From Lautropia sp. (GTDB lineage: Bacteria > Pseudomonadota > Gammaproteobacteria > Burkholderiales > Burkholderiaceae_E): a stretch of DNA of 53,859 bases. The translations under genes were made by a program, and so were the position numbers. The notes below the pieces were generated by a model. It saw only the letters and a program-made list of their open reading frames with translations. It had not been told where the DNA came from and ran no database searches. Shown piece after piece: positions 8,872 to 17,900 of this stretch. The stretch covers positions 1 through 53,859 of the forward strand of contig JAUNKF010000023.1 in NCBI GenBank assembly GCA_030532895.1. Reading direction: 5' to 3'. Positions within the stretch are counted from its first letter, which is position 1. Every line of letters starts with the position of its first letter.

Positions 8872-9897
8872 TTAGTCGCTGCCGCGGGGTTCCGGCGCGG
8901 GCAGGCCGAAGTGCAGCCAGGTGGCGGCCGTCACCATCCGGCCACGGGGCGTGCGTTGCAGCAGCCCTTGCTGGATCAGATAGGGTTCGATCACGTCCTC
9001 GATCGTGTCGCGCACTTCGCCGATGGCGGCGGCGACGTTGTCCAGGCCCACGGGGCCACCCGCGAAGCGCTCGATGATGGCTTGCAGCAACTTGCGATCC
9101 ATCACGTCCAGGCCGATCGGGTCGACATCGAGCATGCTGAGGGCGTCATCGGCCACTGGGCCGGTGATCTGGCCGCCCGCCTTGATCTCGGCAAAGTCGC
9201 GCACGCGGCGCAGCAGCCGGTTGGCGATGCGGGGGGTGCCGCGCGAGCGGCGGGCGATCTCGTTGGCGCCGTCGTCGGCGATGTCGGCGCCGAGCAGCTT
9301 GGCCGAGCGGCTGACGATGTGCTGAAGCTCGTCGATTTCATAGAACTCCAGCCGCGAGACGATGCCGAAGCGGTCGCGCAGCGGGTTGCTGAGCATGCCG
9401 GCGCGCGTGGTGGCACCCACCAGCGTGAAAGGCGCGATGTCGAGCTTGATCGAGCGGGCGGCCGGGCCTTCACCGATCATGATGTCGATCTGGAAGTCTT
9501 CAAGCGCGGGGTAGAGGATTTCTTCCACCACGGGCGAGAGCCGGTGGATCTCGTCGATGAAAAGCACGTCATTGCGATCCAGCCCCGTGAGCAGCGCAGC
9601 CAGATCACCCGGGCGCTCCAGCACCGGGCCGGAGGTCTGCTTCAGGTTGACGCCCATCTCGGCGGCGATGATGTGCGCAAGCGTGGTCTTGCCCAGGCCC
9701 GGTGGGCCGAAGAGCAGCACATGGTCGAGCGCTTCCTGCCGGCGGCGGCTTGCTTCGATGAAGATGCCGAGCTGCTCCCGAATCTTGCGCTGGCCCACGT
9801 AATCGGCCAGCCGGCGCGGGCGCAGGGCTTTTTCCATCACCTCCTCGGTGAGGGAGGCGGGGGCGGCGTCGATCAGTCGGTCGTGTTCGATGGCCAT
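8872..9897 (-). CDS. ruvB: Holliday junction ATP-dependent DNA helicase RuvB
   Basis: The AAA+ motor that drives branch migration with RuvA. Walker [13 protein letters not shown], Walker [12 protein letters not shown], sensor GATTRAG and the C-terminal winged-helix domain ([30 protein letters not shown]) are all present. 341 aa, full length. It lies 58 bp after ruvA. Confidence 0.98.
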   Translation of the reverse strand: MAIEHDRLIDAAPASLTEEVMEKALRPRRLADYVGQRKIREQLGIFIEASRRRQEALDHVLLFGPPGLGKTTLAHIIAAEMGVNLKQTSGPVLERPGDLAALLTGLDRNDVLFIDEIHRLSPVVEEILYPALEDFQIDIMIGEGPAARSIKLDIAPFTLVGATTRAGMLSNPLRDRFGIVSRLEFYEIDELQHIVSRSAKLLGADIADDGANEIARRSRGTPRIANRLLRRVRDFAEIKAGGQITGPVADDALSMLDVDPIGLDVMDRKLLQAIIERFAGGPVGLDNVAAAIGEVRDTIEDVIEPYLIQQGLLQRTPRGRMVTAATWLHFGLPAPEPRGSD

Positions 9898-9955
9898 GAG
9901 CAGATGGAGGATTCGGTTGGGGCCTGCGCGAGGGTGAGCAGGTTCATGACAGGCG

Positions 9956-10543
9956 CTAGCCCTGGCGGCCCAGCAGCTTCAGCGCCTGCCGGATGCCGTC
10001 GTTGACGGAGATGTCGGCGGGCAGCTTGCCGATGGTGGCGGCGGACTCTTTCTCGGAGTAACCGAGCGCCAGCAGCGCGCGCAGGATGTCGTCGCCTGAA
10101 TCGGCTGGAGCGAGTGCGAGCGTGCCATCGGGCGTGAGCACCGGGGCGAGCTTGCCTTTCAGCTCCAGGAGCAAGCGCTCGGCCGTCTTTTTGCCGATGC
10201 CGGGCACGCGCGTGATGCGGCCCGTTTCCTGCTCGGCCACGGCACGGCTCAGCTCCTCCACATTCATGCCCGAGAGCACGGCCAGCGCCATGCGCGGGCC
10301 GATGCCGGAGATCTTGATCAGCGCACGGAAGGCGGCCCGTTCGGCCTCGGTATGAAAGCCATAGAGCAGCTGGGCGTCTTCCCGCACGACCAGATGGGTA
10401 TGCAGCGTGACGGGCTGTCCCGCGGGCGGCAGCTCATAGAGCGTGCTCATCGGTACGGCCACTTCGTAGCCCAGCCCTTGCACATCGACGAGGATGTCGG
10501 GCGGGTTCTTGCTGAGCAGGGTGCCATGGATGCGGCCGATCAT
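9956..10543 (-). CDS. ruvA: Holliday junction DNA helicase subunit RuvA
   Basis: The tetrameric junction-binding partner of RuvB. The N-terminal OB fold starts [10 protein letters not shown]; two helix-hairpin-helix motifs follow ([37 protein letters not shown]), and the C-terminal RuvB-binding domain ends at residue 195. ruvC, normally the gene just upstream, is 21 kb away because the accessory island lies between. A promoter at 10580-10608 can serve ruvAB. Confidence 0.98.
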   Translation of the reverse strand: MIGRIHGTLLSKNPPDILVDVQGLGYEVAVPMSTLYELPPAGQPVTLHTHLVVREDAQLLYGFHTEAERAAFRALIKISGIGPRMALAVLSGMNVEELSRAVAEQETGRITRVPGIGKKTAERLLLELKGKLAPVLTPDGTLALAPADSGDDILRALLALGYSEKESAATIGKLPADISVNDGIRQALKLLGRQG

Positions 10544-10579
10544 AGGGGATCCTGAGAGGTGACTGGCTGAATGACCAGT

Positions 10580-10608
10580 ATTTTAGCCTGCTAGAAGGCC
10601 TCACACAA
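10580..10608 (-). promoter_or_regulatory. Putative sigma70 promoter for ruvAB at the island junction
   Basis: Minus strand TTGTGT (10603-10608), a 17-bp spacer, then TAAAAT (10580-10585), giving a start about 30 nt before the ruvA ATG. It would restore ruvAB expression after separation from ruvC. Confidence 0.5.
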
Positions 10609-10641
10609 TGCAGGGCGAGGCGTCTTGTCCCAATCGCCACA

Positions 10642-11136
10642 TCAGGGTCTGGTGTGACTCAATCGCAGCATGAGTAGCAGCGGATCGACCGGAGAGGCCC
10701 GGAAACCGTAATGCTCGTAAAACAGTCTGGCGCGTTCGTTTAGGGCATGCACGAGCAACGCGCGAACGCCCGTGTTTTGGGCAACTTTCACCGCGCGGTT
10801 GACAGCATCCTGCAACAGGGAGGCCCCCAGCTTGATGCCCTGGGCGCGTTGATCCACCGCCAGTCTGGCCAGCACCATCACGGGCACGGGATCTGGCATG
10901 TTTCTGCGTACACTACCCGTTGCGAATTGATGCGACACGGCGCCAGCTGCCATCGCGTAGTAACCATGGACATGATGCTCATGGTCGGTTACCACGAACG
11001 TGCGGCTCGCACCACTGATCTGGTTGGCCAGCGCCCGACGCTTGAGCCATTCATCCAGCACAGGTTCGCCACAGGAAAAATCCGCGCAGTGGTGCGATGA
11101 GGTCAGCGGTTGCGGCCTACTCAGCGCAAGGCTCAT
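10642..11136 (-). CDS. GNAT acetyltransferase toxin, TacT/AtaT type
   Basis: A GNAT-fold protein of 164 aa. Family members that pair with a DUF1778 antitoxin acetylate charged aminoacyl-tRNAs and stop translation. Visible marks are the N-terminal HHCADFSCGEPVLDEWLKRRA typical of TacT-like toxins, the acetyl-CoA loop LAVDQRAQGIKLGASLL, and the tyrosine motif RLFYEHYGFRAS. Its ATG overlaps the antitoxin stop by 4 bases, the usual antitoxin-toxin coupling. It lies at the ruvA edge of the island. The tRNA target cannot be told from sequence. Confidence 0.9.
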   Translation of the reverse strand: MSLALSRPQPLTSSHHCADFSCGEPVLDEWLKRRALANQISGASRTFVVTDHEHHVHGYYAMAAGAVSHQFATGSVRRNMPDPVPVMVLARLAVDQRAQGIKLGASLLQDAVNRAVKVAQNTGVRALLVHALNERARLFYEHYGFRASPVDPLLLMLRLSHTRP

Positions 11137-11399
11137 GTCTGGTTCCAGACGGGGTTCAGGGCCAGCAGGCGTGCTAGTCCTGCGTTGGGCTCGGGAGGGG
11201 CATCCAGCAGATCAACAAACTGCTGGAATTTTTCGGCGTCCAGCGAGAAGTGAACCTGATCCAGAACCACGGCCTGGGCGCGCTCACAGGCTGCTTCCAG
11301 CATGAAGTCCGAACGATTCTTGCCCTGCAGTCTGGCGGCATGATCGATCAGATCACGCTGCTCTGGCAAGGCGCGCAGATTGATGGCAGCAGCACGCAT
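11133..11399 (-). CDS. DUF1778 antitoxin, TacA type
   Basis: An 88-aa protein starting MRAAAINLRALPEQRDLIDHAA, the ribbon-helix-helix DNA-binding half of DUF1778 antitoxins, followed by a toxin-neutralising tail (SLDAEKFQQFVDLLD). I chose the ATG at 11399 over the GTG at 11435 because the apparent -10 box lies at 11436-11441, so the GTG would be at or before the transcript start. It likely represses its own promoter. The stop overlaps the toxin start. Confidence 0.9.
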   Translation of the reverse strand: MRAAAINLRALPEQRDLIDHAARLQGKNRSDFMLEAACERAQAVVLDQVHFSLDAEKFQQFVDLLDAPPEPNAGLARLLALNPVWNQT

Positions 11400-11435
11400 G
11401 ATGTGGTTCTTCGTGAAAGCAGAGAGGATTCGCAC

Positions 11436-11464
11436 ATGCTATGTTGGTGTGTAGCTGTTGTCAA
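11436..11464 (-). promoter_or_regulatory. Promoter of the TacA/TacT operon
   Basis: On the minus strand a perfect TTGACA (11459-11464) is followed after 17 bp by TAGCAT (11436-11441). It places the start about 30 nt before the antitoxin ATG, and is the natural site for antitoxin-toxin autoregulation. Confidence 0.65.
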
Positions 11465-11479
11465 TACAAGCTCAGCCGG

Positions 11480-11608
11480 CTAGATCATGAACAACTTCGC
11501 CATGATCCCTTGATCGGGGCCATGCTGGATCGGTTGAAGGCCGGGCGCAAGGACTGTGCGTTACTGGCGGGCTCAGACAAACCGCTCATCGGCTTGGTGT
11601 TGCATTAG
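11480..11608 (+). pseudogene. Relic of an IS1380-family transposase (N-terminal fragment)
   Basis: The plus strand from 11483 reads DHEQLRHDPLIGAM, then LDRLKAGRKDCALLAG, and stops at TAG 11606-11608. The DH-x-LRHDP and RKDCA-LAGK order is characteristic of the N-terminal region of IS1380-type DDE transposases. After LAG the similarity ends. No start codon or rest of the transposase is present. A 7-bp inverted repeat (11483-11489 with 11501-11507) falls within it. Confidence 0.6.
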
Positions 11609-11813
11609 CGCCAACCAGGCTTGAAGCGATCCGTAGAATGCGGCAAAAGCAGCATGTCCGCACATCGGGCTGCGACATCGTGTGAAGGGTGATGGTTGTT
11701 CCCCAGGCTTGAACCCTTTCAAATCCTTGGCCTGCCCGAGACAACAGGCCAGGGCACGGTTGCCTTATCCTTGGCAAACCATTCCCGGTTGCGCCTTCTT
11801 TCCTGCCTGTTCC
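11609..11813 (+). other. Leader region upstream of the helicase operon
   Basis: No gene is seen. It holds a weak promoter candidate (TTGTTC at 11696-11701, 17 bp, TCAAAT at 11719-11724) and a perfect 7-bp inverted repeat (11728-11734 with 11745-11751) that could bind a regulator. No good ribosome-binding site precedes the ATG at 11814. Confidence 0.35.
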
Positions 11814-14800
11814 ATGTATCTAGAAAAACCGCCTGCTCTGGGTTCCCGTGTCCTGATTCGTGATGAAGAATGGCTCGTGCAGCGTACCGATGCCTGCGAC
11901 GGCGACTGGGAGGGGGGCGGCTGGCAACTCTCATGTGTGGGCTTGTCGGAAACTGTCCGTAACCATCAGGCCATGTTTCTCAGCGCCCTGGAACACATCG
12001 AAGAGTTGGACCCTGCCAAAACCGAGCTGGTACCCGACACCAGCTCCCGGTTCATCGAGACCCGTTTGTTGATCGAGGCCAGGCTGCGGCAGTCGGCCAT
12101 CCAGTACCGGGCTCTGGTGCTTGGCCATCAGGCCGTCATGGACGGGATGGCCTTTCAACGGGAACCAGCCCGACGCGTGCTTCAGCAGCTGCGCCCCCGT
12201 CTGCTCATCGCCGACACCGTGGGCCTGGGCAAGACGCTCGAAGCCGGCATTCTCACGGCGGAGCTGGCACGCCGTGGCCGCGCCCGGCGGATTCTGGTGG
12301 TTTCGACCAAAAGCATGATGAAGCAGTTTCAGCACGAGTTCTGGAACTGCTTCACCATTGCACTCACTCGTCTCGATTCGGCAGGCATCCAGCGCATCCA
12401 TCGGCAGATTCCGTCCAACCACAACCCTTTCAACTATTTCGACCGCACCATCATCTCGGTCGACACCCTCAAACGCGACCAGCAATACCGGCAGTTTCTG
12501 GAAAAGGCTTGGTGGGATTTGATCATCATCGACGAGGCTCACAACGTCTCGTACAAGGGCAGTCGTACTCAGAGCAACCGGCTGGCCCGCCTGCTGGCCC
12601 AGCGCTCCGATGCACTGATTCTGCTCACTGCCACCCCTCACAACGGCAAGAAGGAGAGCGTGGCCAGCCTCATCGACATGCTGGATCCCACAGTATTGGT
12701 ACCGGGCAAGGATTTTTCCCGAGATCAGATTGATCACCTGCTGGTGCGCCGGTCCAAGCGCGATGTCTTCAGTGAAATGAAGATGGGCTTTCCCGAGCGC
12801 AAGGTCTACAAGCTCACCACCGACGCCAGTGCCGAAGAAAACGCGGCCTACGAGTTGCTGGCCGAGATCAGACAGCATGACAAACAGAAGGCCGGCGCTG
12901 GAGATGGCACCATTCTGTTTAGTACCCTGCTGGAAAAATCGCTGTTTTCCTCGCCGGCAGCCTGTCTGCAAACCCTCAAGGAGCGCATTGGCCGCCTGGA
13001 AAAAAAGACACCAGAGCATCCCGAGCTGCCCGGCCTGAGGCAGTTGCAGGCTAGTGTCGAGGCCATCAGGCCCGAACATGTCAGCAAACTGCAATACCTG
13101 ATCCGGCTGCTGACGGGCAAGACGGACCCGGAAACCAGCTCCGGTAGCGGAGCGGATGCAGAGATACCAGATTTTCAGGCCAGCCTGAAGGACTGGCAAT
13201 GGAATGGCAAACGCGCCGATGATCGACTCGTGATCTTTACCGAACGGATCGAAACCCTGCGTTATCTGCAAAAGCACTTGCCGCCCGCCTTGGGCCTGAA
13301 AGACGATGCCGTCGCCGTGCTGGAAGGCCAGATGAACGATGCCGACATTCAGGACATCGTCGAGAGCTTTGGTCGGCACCATTCGCCTCTGCGTCTGCTG
13401 ATTGCCTCCGATGTGGCATCCGAAGGCTTGAACCTGCACCACGAGGCCCACCGTCTCATCCACTTCGATATCCCGTGGTCACTGATGGTCTTTCAGCAGC
13501 GCAATGGCCGGGTTGACCGCTATGGCCAGCAGAAGGCGCCGATGATCGGCTATCTGTATACGCGGCCAGGTCATGAGGCCATTCGTGGCGATGCTCGCTA
13601 TCTGGACATCCTGATCGAGAAGGACGTGCAGATTGCCAGGAATATCGGCGATGCCTCGGCTCTGACGGGTTTTGTCGACCCGCAAGAGGAGGAAGAGGCG
13701 ATTGCCATCGGCATTCAGGAGGGAAGGGATCCCAACCGGATACTGAGCACTCAACAGGCCGGCGCAGCGGCGGAGGCTGATGTTGGCGAAGAAAACATCG
13801 ATGCCTTTGATGCCTTGTTCGGTGAGTCGGCGCCGGAGGATGGCTCGGGGGCCGATGCCAGCAGTGCAGCAGAAGCATCCGGTGCCGACTTTGATGCGAT
13901 GTTTGCCAGTCTGAATGAGCCATCGGATCAGGCCGGTACACCGGCTGCAGCTCGTGACGTCAGCTCGATGCCCGGCGCTTCACAGCCTTCGGCAAACCAG
14001 ACGCATAAGGTCGACACGGCAGCGTTGCCCACATTGTTCGACTCGCACTATCAGTACCTGAGGGAAGGCCTCGGTTATCTGAACAGCAAGGCATCCACGG
14101 AAGAAACGCTGTGCCATGAGGATGATCCGCAGCGGCAGAGTCTGGCCATCACGCCCGGGCCGGATCTTCAGCAGCAGTTGCGCCGAGAGCTGGCCCCCGA
14201 GATGTACCCCGAGGACGGTCGCTTCACGTTGTGTGCCGAGAAGACGCTGGTTCAGAAAGCCATCAAGGACGCGCGCAATGGCGATGGCATGCCAACCGTT
14301 CAATACTTGTGGCCCCTGCATCCGGTGCTGCACTGGCTGGATTTCAAGCTGATGAGCCTGGTAGGGCGGCAGAAGGCGCCGGTCATGCGGGTGCCGCAGG
14401 GGCTGGCCGAGGGCGAGGCCATCTTTCTGATCCTGGCGCAGCGGCCCAACCGCAGGGGCCAGACCATGCAGTCAAACTGGTTGGGCGTACACATGGATCA
14501 GCACGGGAAGCTCCTCGACATCATGGAAGGCATCGAAGTGGTGCTGAAACATACCGGCCTGACCGGCGGGAACGCGCGGACCCCTGCCAATGATGGCCGG
14601 CCAATGGACATGGCGTCGTGGCAGCCTTTGCTGGCAAAGGCATTGGGGGAGGCCCGCAAGCACCTCGGGCAGATCAACGAGACCTTTGACGCACATTTCA
14701 AGCAACGGCTGTACGACGAGACACAGAAACTGGCTGGCCTCAAGGCCAGCCATGAGCAACAGTTGCAGCTTCAGTTTGGCGAAGAGTCAGCCCTGCCCAG

Positions 14801-14936
14801 GCTGCGTCAGCGTCAGCATGACGAACGGGTGGCGGAAGTGCATGCCCTTTTCAATCAGTATGAGCGATGGGCCCAAGAGACCTTGCAACTGGATAAACAA
14901 TCGCAGCTGATGGTGCTGGCGATGCTGGTTGCCTGA
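11814..14936 (+). CDS. DrmD-like SNF2-family helicase (DISARM-related)
   Basis: A superfamily 2 DNA translocase of 1,040 aa. Motif I is ADTVGLGKTLEAGIL (about 137-151), motif II WDLIIIDEAHN, motif III LTATPHNG, and the C-terminal helicase lobe has ASDVASEGLNLHHEAHRLIHF and QQRNGRVDRYGQ. The N-terminus (GSRVLIRDEEWLVQR) and overall order resemble DrmD of class 1 DISARM, which is encoded with an adenine methyltransferase, as here. An acidic Ala/Ser/Gly-rich linker (about 660-730) separates the helicase from a C-terminal domain of unknown role. The ATG at 11814 is the first start with family-like sequence after it; it lacks a clear ribosome-binding site, so the exact start is uncertain. It is the first gene of the five-gene operon. 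Confidence 0.85.
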   Translation: MYLEKPPALGSRVLIRDEEWLVQRTDACDGDWEGGGWQLSCVGLSETVRNHQAMFLSALEHIEELDPAKTELVPDTSSRFIETRLLIEARLRQSAIQYRALVLGHQAVMDGMAFQREPARRVLQQLRPRLLIADTVGLGKTLEAGILTAELARRGRARRILVVSTKSMMKQFQHEFWNCFTIALTRLDSAGIQRIHRQIPSNHNPFNYFDRTIISVDTLKRDQQYRQFLEKAWWDLIIIDEAHNVSYKGSRTQSNRLARLLAQRSDALILLTATPHNGKKESVASLIDMLDPTVLVPGKDFSRDQIDHLLVRRSKRDVFSEMKMGFPERKVYKLTTDASAEENAAYELLAEIRQHDKQKAGAGDGTILFSTLLEKSLFSSPAACLQTLKERIGRLEKKTPEHPELPGLRQLQASVEAIRPEHVSKLQYLIRLLTGKTDPETSSGSGADAEIPDFQASLKDWQWNGKRADDRLVIFTERIETLRYLQKHLPPALGLKDDAVAVLEGQMNDADIQDIVESFGRHHSPLRLLIASDVASEGLNLHHEAHRLIHFDIPWSLMVFQQRNGRVDRYGQQKAPMIGYLYTRPGHEAIRGDARYLDILIEKDVQIARNIGDASALTGFVDPQEEEEAIAIGIQEGRDPNRILSTQQAGAAAEADVGEENIDAFDALFGESAPEDGSGADASSAAEASGADFDAMFASLNEPSDQAGTPAAARDVSSMPGASQPSANQTHKVDTAALPTLFDSHYQYLREGLGYLNSKASTEETLCHEDDPQRQSLAITPGPDLQQQLRRELAPEMYPEDGRFTLCAEKTLVQKAIKDARNGDGMPTVQYLWPLHPVLHWLDFKLMSLVGRQKAPVMRVPQGLAEGEAIFLILAQRPNRRGQTMQSNWLGVHMDQHGKLLDIMEGIEVVLKHTGLTGGNARTPANDGRPMDMASWQPLLAKALGEARKHLGQINETFDAHFKQRLYDETQKLAGLKASHEQQLQLQFGEESALPRLRQRQHDERVAEVHALFNQYERWAQETLQLDKQSQLMVLAMLVA

Positions 14937-14955
14937 CGAAGACGGAATTGCCATC

Positions 14956-17900
14956 ATGAGTTTTGCCATTCACGGCCTCGACAACACCAACGAGTTTTAC
15001 AGCCAGCACTATCTGGACGAGATCCTGTTTCAGGATCTGAAGCCGCTCTTCGATCGCTGGAAAGCGAAGGAGGGCAGGAGCCCGGTTGCCGCATTGCGTC
15101 AGGCCAGTGGTGCCAATGCCTACCTGCGTCATCGAGAGCTGTTTCTCAAGGCACGCAAGGCACAGGATCGAGCCACCCGGCTGCGGGAGCTGGTGGTACC
15201 GCTGTTGCAGGCGTTGGGCTATGACATGCCCGAAGAGGCGCCGATGCTCACCATCCGCGAGGGTAGCAAGGAGGCTGAGCTACCGGTGCTGGCGCTGTAT
15301 CAGGATGCAGAGGGCCATCCGTTGCTGGCCATCGTACCCGCACTGGCTTTGGTGGATCAGGAAGAAGAATCGCCGTTGCAGCTGGTGCCTCATGACTTGA
15401 ATGCGCAAGTGCTGGTGGGTAAGCCCACCCGAACGGCAAAAGCATCGGCCGACAAAGCCCTGCAGACCTGGGAGGACTTTCTGACCGAGCGGATCTTTGC
15501 CGCAGAAAAGCCGCCCCGGTGGGTCCTGCTGGTACACCACGACCAGTGGCTGCTGATCGAACGGCACAAGTGGAGCCGCAAGGCGCTGCTGGCCTTCACC
15601 CTGCGCGATCTGTTTGCCGCCCGAGACCAGCAGAGCTTTGAGGCGTTCATGGGGTTGGCCGGTCGGGAGTCAGTCATCCCGAGCGAAGGTGGCTCATCTC
15701 TGCTCGATACCCTCGATGAGAACTCGCATCGGCATGCCTTCGAGGTGTCGGACGATCTCAAGTATGCACTGCGTGAATGTGTCGAGCTGATTGGCAACGA
15801 AGCGATCCATTACCTGCGGCATGTACGGAAAGAGAAGCTCTACAACCGTACTGATCAGGCGCTGGCTGATCAGCTGGGACTGGAATGCTTGCGCTACATG
15901 TACCGCTTGCTGTTCCTGTTCTATATCGAGGCGCGGCCCGAGCTGGGTTATGCACCCATCAATGCCGAGAGTTATCTGAAGGGCTACAGCATCGAGCATC
16001 TGCGCGATCTGGAGCAGACACCGCTGACCACCGACGAATCTCGCAACGGCTGGTACTTTCATCAGAGCCTGCAAAAACTCTTTGAGCTGGTGTGGCAGGG
16101 GTATCCAGCCAGCCGTCACCAGGCCACAGGCGGGCAGCGCTCGATGCAGGAGGCTGAGGATGCTGTCGGCCTGAGGGTATCGGACCAGAGTGATCGGCAT
16201 GTGCAGGGACGGATGGACATCATCCGGGGGTTTCAGATGCCCCCCCTTCAGGGGCACCTGTTCGACCCAGACAAAACGCCCTTGCTGTCGCGCGTCAAGC
16301 TGCGCAACCGGGTGCTTCAGCAGGTTATCGCGCTGATGTCGCTGTCACGCAGCAGCGGTACGCGAAAACGGCGTGGCCGCATCAGTTATGCCACGCTTGG
16401 CATCAACCAGTTGGGGGCTGTCTATGAGGCGCTGCTGTCCTTTCGCGGTTTCTTTGCCGAGGAAGACCTTTACGAGGTTCGGCCCGATCCCAAGGCTCGC
16501 AAGACAGCTGCCCCCAAGTTGTCCGATGATGATGCGGTGGATGACGCGGCAGAATGGGAGGATGACGACAAGGCCTCGGAAAACCCGCGTCACAACAGGG
16601 CCGATGCCGAGCTGGATCCCTTGAAGCCCGCGTACTTCGTGAACGCCGCCGCCTTGAAGGATTACTCTCCTGCCGAGAAACTTTTTGGGGGCGAAGTACG
16701 TCATTATCCCCAGGGCAGCTTCATCTATCGGCTGGCTGGGCGTGAGCGGGAAAAATCAGCCAGCTACTACACGCCCGAGGTTCTCACGCGTGCCCTGGTC
16801 GAGCAGGCGCTGGCACAGGTGCTACCGGGCAAGCGAGCCGAAGACATCCTCAAACTGACGGTTTGCGAGCCGGCGATGGGGAGCGCAGCCTTCCTGAACG
16901 AGGCAGTCAACCAGTTGGCCGAAGCCTATCTGCAGGTCCGGCAGCAAGAAGAAAACACCACGATTCCGCACGATGACTATGTGCGTGAGCGTCAGCGCGT
17001 CAAGATGTTCATTGCCGACAACAATGTCTTTGGCGTGGATCTGAACCCTGTGGCGGTGGAGCTGGCGGAGGTCTCGTTGTGGCTTAACGCCATCTATCAG
17101 GGCAGCCATGTGCCCTGGTTTGGCCTACAGCTTTTGTCGGGCAACTCGCTGGTGGGGGCACGACGGGATGTCTTTCGTACCCAGGTGCCAAAAACGGGGG
17201 CCAAGGGTAAAGGTAAAGGGGCTAAGGCCACCGAGAGCAGCGTGCCCTCAAACCCTGTGGTGCAGGGGCATGAGAGTGACTCTGCCGCCCCCCTGATGGA
17301 GGCGGATGCGGCCCCGATGGCCTTGCCGTTTTCTGAGTCGCCCAAAGCGGATGAGGTCTTTCATTTTCTGCTGCCAGCCCGTGGCATGGGGGTGATTACC
17401 GACAAGGTGGTGAAGGAACATGCAGCCGAGGAGGTGCAGGCCTTCGCGGATTGGCGCAAGGCCTTCAACAAACCGTTGTCGGCCGAAGAAATCGGGCGTG
17501 CCCGCAGGCTGACACAGGCCGCAGACAAGCTATGGCAGCAGTTGGCCCAGGAGATGGCGCTGGCACGCCAGAAAACCAATGATGAGCTGTACGTGTGGCC
17601 GGACATGCGTCAGGCCAAAGTCCCGCTCAGCACCGCGCAAAAAGACGACCTCAGAAGCGGCTGGCTGGAAAGCGAGCAACAAAGGAATGCCAGCCCCTAT
17701 CGTCGTCTGAAGCTGGTGATGGATTTGTGGTGTGCGTTGTGGTTTTGGCCGGTCAGTGAGGCAGCGCACCTGCCCGCGCGCGAGTTCTGGTGGTTTGTGC
17801 TGGAATATCTGTTGCTGGGTGATGACTTGCAGACTCTGGCCGACGACACCCAGACCACCGATGAATCGTCGGCAGATGTGGATGCCGGCATGATCGGTGT

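Noticed and set aside
8107-10005. Plus-strand ORF of 632 codons opposite ybgC and ruvB
   Set aside because: Antisense to conserved genes; no recognisable motifs.
10544-10641. Integration att site at the ruvA edge
   Set aside because: I found no direct repeat shared with the ruvC edge and no integrase gene in the island.
11931-13463. Minus-strand ORF of 510 codons inside the DrmD-like gene
   Set aside because: The plus frame has clear helicase motifs; this one does not.
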